DNA from: an uncultured Prevotellaceae bacterium
Lineage (GTDB): Bacteria; Bacteroidota; Bacteroidia; Bacteroidales; Muribaculaceae
Assembly (NCBI GenBank): GCA_947306175.1
Contig: CAMZFV010000019.1
Location: 1 to 54,247, forward strand
DNA length: 54,247 bases
Direction of reading: 5' to 3'
The position numbers and the translations under genes are program-made. Shown piece after piece: positions 15,927-23,551 of the stretch. The notes beneath the pieces were generated by a model. The model did not search any database. It saw only the letters and a list, made by a program, of their open reading frames with translations, and was not told the origin of the DNA. Position 1 is the first letter of the stretch. Each line of letters opens with the position of its first letter.

Positions 15927-18187
15927 AGCAGATTGGATTACTATTGATGGTTTTACTGGGAATGACGGTAGATGCTGCCGTCATGGAACCCGTGGACTAT
16001 GTGAGCACGCTGGTGGGCACGGAGTCGAGTTTTGAGTTATCGACCGGGAACACCTACCCTGCCATCGGTATGCCATGGGGGATGAACTACTGGGTGCCGC
16101 AGACGGGCAAGATGGGCGACGGTTGGCAATACACCTACGGAGCGCACCGCATCCGCGGTTTCAAGCAAACGCACCAGCCCAGTCCGTGGATCAACGACTA
16201 CGGCCAGTTCTCGCTGATGCCCACGGTGGGCGAACCCGTGTTTGATGAGAACAGACGTGCCAGCTGGCTTTCGCATAAGGCCGAGGTGGCCACACCTTAC
16301 TATTATCAGGTTTATCTTGCCGACTATGATGTGACCGCCGAGGTGGCACCCACTGAACGTGCCGCCATCCTGCGATTCACATTTCCCGAGACCGACCAGG
16401 CTAATATTGTCGTGGATGCCTTTGACAAGGGATCGGTTATCCGCATTGATCCTGAGAAACGCTTCATATATGGCTGGTCGAGCCGCAATAGTGGTGGTGT
16501 GCCCGAGGGCTTCAAGAACTTTTTCATTATGGAGTTTGACAAGCCATTCTCCTCATTTTGCGTTGTGGAGGACAGCATCCTGCATGAAGGAGAAGATCAT
16601 ATCGGCTGCCCTCATGCCGGCGCAATAGTCACCTTTAAGACAAGGCGCGGTGAACAGATTAATGTACGTGTCGCCTCATCTTTCATCAGCCTTGATCAGT
16701 CCCTGCTCAACCTGCGGGAACTGAGTGACGATGACCTGGAAACTGTTAAGGCCAAAGGGCGTCAGCGGTGGAACGAGACCCTGGGCTGCATCATGGTTGA
16801 GGATGACAATATCGACCACCTGCGCACGTTCTACTCGTGCCTGTACCGCACGATGCTCTTCCCTCACTCCCTCTACGAGATGGACGCCAATGGCAAGCCC
16901 GTGCATTACAGCCCATTTAACGGCAACACACTGCCAGGCCGAATGTACACGGGAACAGGGTTCTGGGACACCTTCCGCAGCCAATTCCCGCTCATCGACC
17001 TATTGCACCCGACTATCGGCTCCATGATGCAGGAGGGACTGGTTAACACCTACCTTGAAAGCGATTTCCTGCCCGAATGGGCGAGCCCGGGGCACCGGAA
17101 CTGCATGGTGGGCAACAATAGTGCATCGGTCGTTGCCGATGCCTACCTGAAGGGACTGCGCGGCTATGACATCGACAAACTGTGGGAGGCCGTGGTTCAC
17201 GGGACTACCGCTGTGCATCCCCAAGTGAAGTCAACAGGACGTTTAGGCCATGAGTACTACAACAGGCTGGGCTATATCCCCTATGACGTTGACATTAACG
17301 AGAGCGTCGCCAGGACGTTGGAGTATGCCTACGATGACTGGTGCATCTACCGCCTTGGCAAAGCCCTCAGCAAGCCCGAGAGCGAAATCAAAGTCTATGC
17401 CAAGCGGGCGATGAACTACCGCAACGTGTTTGATGCTGAGACCAAACTAATGCGGGGCCGCCTTGCCAACGGGCAGTTCCAAGCACCATTCAGTCCGCTC
17501 AAGTGGGGCGATGCTTTTACTGAGGGCAACAGCTGGCACTACACGTGGAGCGTATTCCATGACCCGCAGGGTCTAATCGACCTCATGGGCGGCAAAGAGA
17601 TGTTCTGCCAAATGCTTGATTCGGTATTTGCGGTGCCACCCGTGTTTGACGACAGTTACTATGGTTACACCATCCATGAGATACGCGAGATGCAGATCAT
17701 GAACATGGGCAATTACGCCCACGGCAACCAGCCCATCCAGCACATGATTTACCTTTATGACTATGCTGGACAGCCGTGGAAAGCACAATACTGGGTGACC
17801 CAGGTCATGGACCGCCTCTACAGTGCCGCCCCCGACGGCTATTGCGGTGACGAGGATAACGGGCAAACGTCGGCGTGGTATGTGTTCTCGGCGATGGGAT
17901 TCTACCCCGTGTGCCCCGGCAGCAACCAGTATGTCATCGGAGCGCCTTATCTGGACAAGGTTTCACTCAACTTAGAGAACGGCAATCGGGTGACCATCAC
18001 CCGCGAGGGCAAGGGGTGCTATATCCAATCGATGACGATTGACGGCAAACCCTATAGCCGTAATTACATCGAACACAGCCAACTGACCAAAGGATGCGAT
18101 ATCCACTTTGTGATGAGCGAGACACCTAATACTAATCGGGGCATCTCAAACCAAGATCTACCCTACTCGTTTTCCTTGCAACGCTAA
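15923..18187 (+). CDS. GH92 family alpha-mannosidase (second of pair)
   Basis: This is a second GH92 enzyme of 754 residues, overlapping the first by 4 nt (ATGA). Its signal peptide covers about residues 1-18. It shares only the family blocks with its neighbour: NTYPAIGMPWGMNYW near the N terminus, FTEGNSWHYTWSVFHD with the acid Glu, and YCGDEDNGQTSAWYVFSAMG with the base region. The QYTYGAHRIRGFKQTHQPSP segment is typical of another GH92 subgroup than the first gene. The two probably act on different linkages of the same host or yeast mannoside. A strong terminator follows. Confidence 0.95.
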   Translation: MKQIGLLLMVLLGMTVDAAVMEPVDYVSTLVGTESSFELSTGNTYPAIGMPWGMNYWVPQTGKMGDGWQYTYGAHRIRGFKQTHQPSPWINDYGQFSLMPTVGEPVFDENRRASWLSHKAEVATPYYYQVYLADYDVTAEVAPTERAAILRFTFPETDQANIVVDAFDKGSVIRIDPEKRFIYGWSSRNSGGVPEGFKNFFIMEFDKPFSSFCVVEDSILHEGEDHIGCPHAGAIVTFKTRRGEQINVRVASSFISLDQSLLNLRELSDDDLETVKAKGRQRWNETLGCIMVEDDNIDHLRTFYSCLYRTMLFPHSLYEMDANGKPVHYSPFNGNTLPGRMYTGTGFWDTFRSQFPLIDLLHPTIGSMMQEGLVNTYLESDFLPEWASPGHRNCMVGNNSASVVADAYLKGLRGYDIDKLWEAVVHGTTAVHPQVKSTGRLGHEYYNRLGYIPYDVDINESVARTLEYAYDDWCIYRLGKALSKPESEIKVYAKRAMNYRNVFDAETKLMRGRLANGQFQAPFSPLKWGDAFTEGNSWHYTWSVFHDPQGLIDLMGGKEMFCQMLDSVFAVPPVFDDSYYGYTIHEIREMQIMNMGNYAHGNQPIQHMIYLYDYAGQPWKAQYWVTQVMDRLYSAAPDGYCGDEDNGQTSAWYVFSAMGFYPVCPGSNQYVIGAPYLDKVSLNLENGNRVTITREGKGCYIQSMTIDGKPYSRNYIEHSQLTKGCDIHFVMSETPNTNRGISNQDLPYSFSLQR

Positions 18188-18209
18188 CCAAAGCACATAT
18201 CAAAAAATA

Positions 18210-18243
18210 AAAGATTCACTGCGCTCCCGCGTGGTGAATCTTT
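18210..18243 (+). terminator. Terminator of the GH92 operon
   Basis: AAAGATTCAC (18210-18219) pairs perfectly with GTGAATCTTT (18234-18243) around a GC-rich inner stem. The T-run is short. Confidence 0.8.
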
Positions 18244-18306
18244 CTGCAAATAACATTTCTCCAAATTTATTAACTTTTAACTTGAATAGAATTGATGCAA
18301 ATAGAT

Positions 18307-18353
18307 AAGTAGTATATTATTTGTTTTAGCTCTGCAAAAATACTACTTTTTTT
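18307..18353. terminator. Second hairpin with T7 tail, probably bidirectional
   Basis: AAGTAGTAT (18307-18315) pairs with ATACTACTT (18340-18348) around a 24-nt loop and runs into seven T on the plus strand. It lies 70 nt after the GH92 terminator and 100 nt beyond the alcohol dehydrogenase stop. It may end the minus-strand gene or act as back-up. The rest of spacer 18188-18457 is AT-rich and otherwise featureless. Confidence 0.6.
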
Positions 18354-18457
18354 GAACATCCAAAATATTAAACATAAAATTTCAGCGAAATTGTGGTAAA
18401 TTTATGTAAATCCAGCCCGTTTCAGGTCATAATCCCGGGAAAACCACATCGGTATTG

Positions 18458-19630
18458 CTATAGACAATTGCGGAAGATGGTCTCGATATCTTGCTGATTA
18501 AGGGGAACAAAACCAGGCAAGGTGCTGCCATAACATGACTTGCGTGCCATGATGGGGATGTGCTCATCGGTAATGCCAAGTGCGCCAAATGTGCTCTTGA
18601 GACCCAACGTACCGAACAAGAATTCCTTGGTCTTCTCGATAGCCTGCTTGGCAATGTCCATGGCAGGCTGGTTGGCATCCAGGCCAAAGACGTTCACGCC
18701 GTACTGCACATACTTGCTCACGGTTTTCTCGCTCAAGCAGTATTCCATCCAGCGCGGTGTGATGATGGCAAGACCCAGGCCATGAGTAATGTCATAGTAG
18801 GCCGACACCTCATGCTCCATCGGGTGGCAACTCCATGCTTGACGTTTACCGCCGTCCACAAAACCGTTGATGGCCCACGATGAGGTCCACATGAGGTTGG
18901 CACGCGCCTCATAGTTCTCGGGCTCCTTCATGGCGATGGGAGCATACTTGATGATGGTCCTCATCATGCCCTCCATGAAACAATCGAGCATGTAGAGGTC
19001 CTGGTCCATATTGAAATAAACCTCAAAGATATGGGAGAGCATGTCGGCAGCGCCACAAGCGGTCTGATAAGGGCTGACGGTATAGGTCACCGTCGGGTCA
19101 AGGAAGGACACCTTGGGTAACAGCGTGGGCGACTCCACGCGACCGATTTTGTCATTAGTCTCGGGGTTGCTGATGACGCCTCCGGCGTCCATTTCGCTAC
19201 CCGTTGCCGAGAGGGTCAACACGGTGATGATGGGCAAGGCCTCCTTGAGGGGAGCCCACTTCTCATTGAAGAAATCCCACGGGTCGTGGTCAACCTTGGC
19301 ACCTGCAGCCATGAACTTGGTAGCATCGATGGTTGATCCACCGCCCACGGCAAGCAGCACGTCAATGTTGTGGTTCTTGCACATCTGGGCACCACGGCGC
19401 ACACTGTCAATACGGGGATTGGGTTCAATGCCCGAGAGTTCAAACAATTCCATGCCGGCCTTCTTAACCTCGGCCACCACGGCATCATACAGGCCTGATC
19501 GCTTGATTGATCCACCACCGTAGGTCAACAGCACACGCTTGCCGTACTTTGACAGTTCCTCACTCAGGTGACCCAATTGATTCTCACCGAAATATACCTT
19601 TACGGGTATGTTATAAACGAAGTTATTCAT
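18458..19630 (-). CDS. Iron-containing alcohol dehydrogenase (butanol dehydrogenase/YqhD type)
   Basis: This 390-residue group III alcohol dehydrogenase starts NFVYNIPVKVYFGENQLGHL, typical of the BdhA/YqhD clade. The nucleotide-binding GGGSTIDATKFMA is near residue 100. Metal ligands are expected in the DMLSHIFEVYF and CHPMEHEVSAYYDITHGLGLA blocks, which carry the conserved His residues. It should reduce aldehydes to alcohols with NAD(P)H; the GGGS form fits NADPH-preferring members but is not proof. It stands alone, with its own promoter about 75 nt upstream. Confidence 0.94.
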   Translation of the reverse strand: MNNFVYNIPVKVYFGENQLGHLSEELSKYGKRVLLTYGGGSIKRSGLYDAVVAEVKKAGMELFELSGIEPNPRIDSVRRGAQMCKNHNIDVLLAVGGGSTIDATKFMAAGAKVDHDPWDFFNEKWAPLKEALPIITVLTLSATGSEMDAGGVISNPETNDKIGRVESPTLLPKVSFLDPTVTYTVSPYQTACGAADMLSHIFEVYFNMDQDLYMLDCFMEGMMRTIIKYAPIAMKEPENYEARANLMWTSSWAINGFVDGGKRQAWSCHPMEHEVSAYYDITHGLGLAIITPRWMEYCLSEKTVSKYVQYGVNVFGLDANQPAMDIAKQAIEKTKEFLFGTLGLKSTFGALGITDEHIPIMARKSCYGSTLPGFVPLNQQDIETIFRNCL

Positions 19631-19703
19631 TGATTACTGATATTAAATATTGATAATGTGAATTATTGGCTCTTGATTTAATTCTAATTACTTTCGTTGG
19701 TTG

Positions 19704-19711
19704 CAAAATTA
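19704..19711 (-). promoter_or_regulatory. -7 box of the alcohol dehydrogenase gene
   Basis: TAATTTTG on the minus strand, about 73 nt before the ATG at 19630. The spacer 19631-19914 otherwise holds only this box and the opposing C10 promoter. Confidence 0.65.
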
Positions 19712-19850
19712 ATAAAAAAGTCTGACCATCTCATTCATCATCTCATTAAAAACTCCAAAAAACTCCTCTTTTTGTCACTAAAATGCCCCATAAAACAACA
19801 ATAATTCAAAAAACACGAGTCAACCTTATCTATTTATATAAAAAACTCAC

Positions 19851-19858
19851 TAATTTTG
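19851..19858 (+). promoter_or_regulatory. -7 box of the first C10 peptidase gene
   Basis: TAATTTTG followed by GGGC. Predicted start near 19863, about 52 nt before ATG at 19915. Confidence 0.7.
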
Positions 19859-19914
19859 GGGCTTCAAATCAACTATCATTTTAATTAACATAACCTAATC
19901 AAGCTTACAAACTT

Positions 19915-21579
19915 ATGAGTTTAAAGAAAAGAATCATGTGTTCCTGCCTAGTGGCAGGGTTTGCCATGTTGGCACTGCAATCCAGCGCCAACAACATTGA
20001 CGCCAGTGTTGCCCGCAATGTAGCCAACACGTTCCTCAAGCAGCAGACTTCATCAAACAAGATGTTCAGGTCGGCATCACTCAGCGACATAAAACTCGTT
20101 CATGCCGAAAAATCGAACACCGTAGCCAACGCCAATGCCTACTATGCCTTCAACATTGATGGTGGCGGATGGGTCATCGTAGCTGGCGAAGACCGCGCCA
20201 ACCAGGTGCTGGGTTACAGCGACCAGGGCAGCCTTAATTTCAGCAATCTGCCCGATAACTTTAAAGCCCTGATGAACAGTTACAAAGAGGAAATCGAGTA
20301 TCTGCAAGCCCATCCCGAGCTGGATGTCAAGCCCAAACTCAATTCCTCTTCAGACATTGTTGTGAAGCCACTCATCACTGCTATCTGGGGTCAAGAAACG
20401 CCCTACAACAATCAATGCCCGACCTATCAAGGTGAACGTTGTGTCGTGGGATGTGTAGCCACCGCAATGACGCAAGTGATGTACTACTGGAAGTACCCGA
20501 CCACCAGTCCAGCCCTCAATTCTTATTATTGCTATGAGATCGGTCAAACTATTCCCTCGTTGCCAGAGACCACCTTTGAGTACAGCAAAATGCTCACGTC
20601 CTATTGCCACTGGGATTGGGACCAAAGTGCCTTGATTCAAGACACTTATACCGATGAGCAGGCAGAAGCCGTAGCCAAGCTTGCCCGCTACTGTGGCCAA
20701 GCCGTAAGGATGAGCTATCACCCCGATGGCAGTGGTGCATATACGAACGATCAGTTGTCAGGTATGAAGAAGTTCGGTTACAGTTCCAGTGCCCAAGACG
20801 TTTCACGCAGCAGCTGGTGGAACAATAATTATACTAATGAGCAGTGGGAAGCCATGATCAGGGAAGAGCTTGATGCCCGCCGCCCCATCCTGTATTCGGC
20901 CAGCGACGTGAACGGAGCAGGCGGCCATGCCTTTGTGTGTGACGGCTATGACAGCAACAATATGTTCCACTTCAACTTCGGCTGGTATGGAACCTGCGAC
21001 GGATGGTACAAGTCCACTGCGTTGAACATGACCCACCGTGACGGTGAAGCGCTCAAATTCAATACAGGTCATGAGATGCTCACAGGCGTGGAGCCTCCCA
21101 CCTATTGCATCATCGAGACTGATGGCATCAATGCTCCAAGCGACTTGCTGGTGTTAGGAGAAGAAATGCCCGTTGAGGCACTCAACTTAAACATCTTTAC
21201 TACCAACACCATGTTGAACTTCATCTTCAGTATCAACAACACCACTGGTAGACTTATGGCTTCCAGCAATGCCGTCAATGTCACCACTGCCGATTACACG
21301 CAGGGCAGCACCCTAAGCAACACCATCGTATTGCCGACTACACTGGAACCTGGAACCTATAACTTGAAATTCAGTTATTACATCAGCAGTCCCCGCGTGC
21401 TCACTGCCATCAATTGCGATTGCGGTCAATTAAACGTCATTGGTCACTGTGCCAAGTATAACGCCCCGTTCACGATTGAGGACATCACCCATGCCATTGA
21501 TTATCTGCTTGACGGAACGCATCCCAGGTTAACGATTAATGATGTGACAAGTCTCATCGACGCCCTGCTCGAGAGCTAA
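19915..21579 (+). CDS. C10 family (streptopain-like) cysteine protease with degenerate dockerin tail
   Basis: This 554-residue secreted protease has a signal peptide to about residue 25. An N-terminal propeptide domain of the SpeB inhibitor type follows (AYYAFNIDGGGWVIVAGEDR), then the catalytic domain. The nucleophile is Cys180 in VVGCVATAMTQVMYYWKYP, and the catalytic His338 is in GAGGHAFVCDGYD, followed by NFGWYGTCDGWY. A beta-rich region comes next. The last 43 residues form two helix motifs, IEDITHAIDYLL and INDVTSLIDALL, which match dockerin helices. However, the preceding calcium loops have lost their Asp ligands. It is the tandem paralogue of the next gene; each has its own promoter and terminator. 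Confidence 0.93.
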   Translation: MSLKKRIMCSCLVAGFAMLALQSSANNIDASVARNVANTFLKQQTSSNKMFRSASLSDIKLVHAEKSNTVANANAYYAFNIDGGGWVIVAGEDRANQVLGYSDQGSLNFSNLPDNFKALMNSYKEEIEYLQAHPELDVKPKLNSSSDIVVKPLITAIWGQETPYNNQCPTYQGERCVVGCVATAMTQVMYYWKYPTTSPALNSYYCYEIGQTIPSLPETTFEYSKMLTSYCHWDWDQSALIQDTYTDEQAEAVAKLARYCGQAVRMSYHPDGSGAYTNDQLSGMKKFGYSSSAQDVSRSSWWNNNYTNEQWEAMIREELDARRPILYSASDVNGAGGHAFVCDGYDSNNMFHFNFGWYGTCDGWYKSTALNMTHRDGEALKFNTGHEMLTGVEPPTYCIIETDGINAPSDLLVLGEEMPVEALNLNIFTTNTMLNFIFSINNTTGRLMASSNAVNVTTADYTQGSTLSNTIVLPTTLEPGTYNLKFSYYISSPRVLTAINCDCGQLNVIGHCAKYNAPFTIEDITHAIDYLLDGTHPRLTINDVTSLIDALLES

Positions 21580-21615
21580 TAATTTCAAGAAATAAAGAAA
21601 AACTAATGATTTTTT

Positions 21616-21651
21616 AAGTGGGATCTACCTGAGAGTTGATCCCACTTATTT
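21616..21651 (+). terminator. Terminator of the first C10 gene
   Basis: AAGTGGGATC (21616-21625) and GATCCCACTT (21638-21647) form a perfect 10-bp stem with a 12-nt loop, followed by ATTTGTT. Confidence 0.85.
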
Positions 21652-21748
21652 GTTCACACAAAAGTCGCGATTTAGGTAAAAAGGGTATTTTATCAAACCG
21701 ACACAAGAAATAATTGACCATTACTTGTTGTTATTATATTTTTTTGTC

Positions 21749-21756
21749 TAATTTTG
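21749..21756 (+). promoter_or_regulatory. -7 box of the second C10 gene
   Basis: TAATTTTG followed by CAGG. Predicted start near 21761, about 46 nt before ATG at 21807. Confidence 0.7.
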
Positions 21757-21806
21757 CAGGCAGACTGATATCACTTTAATTATAAACCTTAATATTATTG
21801 CTTGTT

Positions 21807-23195
21807 ATGAAGATGTACAAGTTATTCAGCAAAGCCCTGCTGGCCGCCCTGGCGGTAACGGCAATGAACGCTAACGCAGGTATAATTGATGCCAATGCCG
21901 CACGCAATGCCGCGCGTTCTTTCATTAACAAACACGCCGTAACCACATTAAAGTCTCCTACTGCTGCCAACATCAGGCTTGCTCATGTTGAGGCCTCAAA
22001 GGTTGAGGGCAATGCCTACTATGTGTTCAACATTGACGGCGGAGGCTGGGTCATCGTTGCTGGTGACGACCGCGCCAAAGAGGTGCTCGCCTATGGTGAC
22101 AAGGGTAACATCGACATGAACGACCTGCCCGGCAACATGAAGGATTACCTGAACCTATACAAGAACCAGATTGAGGAAATGCAGAGTTACAAGGGCGAGG
22201 TCTTTCCTATAAGGTCTGCCAAGCGTTCGACTGTTGTTGAACCGCTGACTAAGAGCACCTGGGGCCAGGACGAGCCTATGGACCGCATGTGTCCCATGGC
22301 AGGAAATGAGCTTGCCGCCGTGGGTTGTGGTCCTCTGGCCATGGCACAGATCATGTACTACTGGAAATACCCCACCGAGAACCCAGGCTTGGACAGCTAT
22401 TATATATATGGCTTCGGCACTGTTCCTGAACTGCCTGCCACCACGTTTGACTACAGCCTGATGCTTCCGGCCTACACCATCTATAACCCCGAGACTGGTG
22501 GTGTTTCACTCGGAACCTACACCGACGAGCAAGCCGAAGAGGTGGCCAAGCTGTGCCGCTATTGCGGTCAAGCCTGCAAAGTGCGCTATGGCAGTTCCAG
22601 TGGCGCTTACTCTTATGACCAGCGTGATGCGTTCAAGATCATGGGCTTCAGCCAGGATGCCAAGCTCATCGGCATCGATCCCTCATATTATTGCGACAAC
22701 CGCAATAAATACACCGAAGAGGAATGGAAAAATCTTATCTATGCCGAGTTAGAGGCAGGTCATCCCATCCCTTATCATAATGTTGACTTTATAGATGGTC
22801 ACGCATGGGTACTTGACGGTGTGGACGCCGATGGCAAGTTCCACATGAACTGGGGCTGGTATGAAAGGTATAACGGTTGGTTCGAGTATGGTGCTTTCAC
22901 GGTATATCCCAATGGTGAAGAATGGAACTTCAACGGCAGCTCCAATGAAATGGTCATCGACCTCATCCCCTATGAGGGTTATGTGATTCCCGGTGATGAG
23001 CCCACTTTCATCCGTGGCGATGTTGACGGAGATGAAGAGATCGGTATTTCAGACGTGACCGCTATTATCGATTACCTGCTGACATCAAATGCTGATGGCA
23101 TCAGCCTTGAAGCATCAGATTGTGACCAGAATGACCAGATTAGCATCTCTGACGTGACCGCATTGATCGATTATCTGCTAAATGGGCAGTGGTAA
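21807..23195 (+). CDS. C10 family (streptopain-like) cysteine protease with intact dockerin
   Basis: This 462-residue secreted C10 protease is paralogous to the upstream gene. It has a signal peptide (residues 1-25, ending NANAG) and a propeptide with YYVFNIDGGGWVIVAGDDR. The catalytic Cys174 is in AAVGCGPLAMAQIMYYWKYP and His332 in IDGHAWVLDG, followed by NWGWYERYNGWF. The C terminus is a complete type I dockerin: GDVDGDEEIGISDVTAIIDY, then DCDQNDQISISDVTALIDYL. Both calcium loops keep their Asp/Asn ligands. No cohesin partner is visible in the window. The start at 21807 gives a normal signal peptide; a TTG at 21798 in frame is less likely. Confidence 0.94.
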   Translation: MKMYKLFSKALLAALAVTAMNANAGIIDANAARNAARSFINKHAVTTLKSPTAANIRLAHVEASKVEGNAYYVFNIDGGGWVIVAGDDRAKEVLAYGDKGNIDMNDLPGNMKDYLNLYKNQIEEMQSYKGEVFPIRSAKRSTVVEPLTKSTWGQDEPMDRMCPMAGNELAAVGCGPLAMAQIMYYWKYPTENPGLDSYYIYGFGTVPELPATTFDYSLMLPAYTIYNPETGGVSLGTYTDEQAEEVAKLCRYCGQACKVRYGSSSGAYSYDQRDAFKIMGFSQDAKLIGIDPSYYCDNRNKYTEEEWKNLIYAELEAGHPIPYHNVDFIDGHAWVLDGVDADGKFHMNWGWYERYNGWFEYGAFTVYPNGEEWNFNGSSNEMVIDLIPYEGYVIPGDEPTFIRGDVDGDEEIGISDVTAIIDYLLTSNADGISLEASDCDQNDQISISDVTALIDYLLNGQW

Positions 23196-23230
23196 ATCGC
23201 TGATAACCAACACAAACCAAATCATCATAT

Positions 23231-23270
23231 CGAGCAGGGGCCAGATTGTGGTCCCTGCTTGATGTTTTAT
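23231..23270 (+). terminator. Terminator of the second C10 gene
   Basis: AGCAGGG (23233-23239) pairs with CCCTGCT (23253-23259), extended by two outer pairs, then GATGTTTTATGTTTTG. Confidence 0.75.
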
Positions 23271-23329
23271 GTTTTGTTCCAAAAGAGCCAAAAAAAACAA
23301 ATAATGACTTCTCATTTTGAAAATTTCAC

Positions 23330-23337
23330 TATCTTTG
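23330..23337 (+). promoter_or_regulatory. -7 box of the small membrane protein - dxs operon
   Basis: TATCTTTG followed by TGGG is a near-ideal match. Predicted start near 23342, about 25 nt before ATG at 23367. Confidence 0.75.
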
Positions 23338-23366
23338 TGGGTTATAATTGTAGAGAACTGATTGCT

Positions 23367-23549
23367 ATGACAACAGGTAATGCCATACGTTTTATCTGCA
23401 TCCTGCTCCTGTGGGTGGGACTATGCTGGTTGCTGCTCACACGCGCTGCAAGAATCGACTTCATGGTGATTTTCACCATCATCGCATCAGGCATTATCGT
23501 TTTTGTTCCCCTCTACAAGAAGTATGTGAGGAATAAATCTGAAAAATAA
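23367..23549 (+). CDS. 60-residue two-helix membrane protein
   Basis: This 60-residue protein has two hydrophobic segments (about residues 8-25 and 31-50) and a basic C terminus (YKKYVRNKSEK). It matches no family I can name. The ATG at 23367 is chosen because it follows a clean promoter by about 25 nt; the frame is open further upstream but that stretch spans the promoter. Its stop is 2 nt before the dxs ATG, so both should be cotranscribed and perhaps translationally coupled. A membrane role linked to isoprenoid supply can only be guessed from position. Confidence 0.7.
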   Translation: MTTGNAIRFICILLLWVGLCWLLLTRAARIDFMVIFTIIASGIIVFVPLYKKYVRNKSEK

Positions 23550-23551
23550 CC

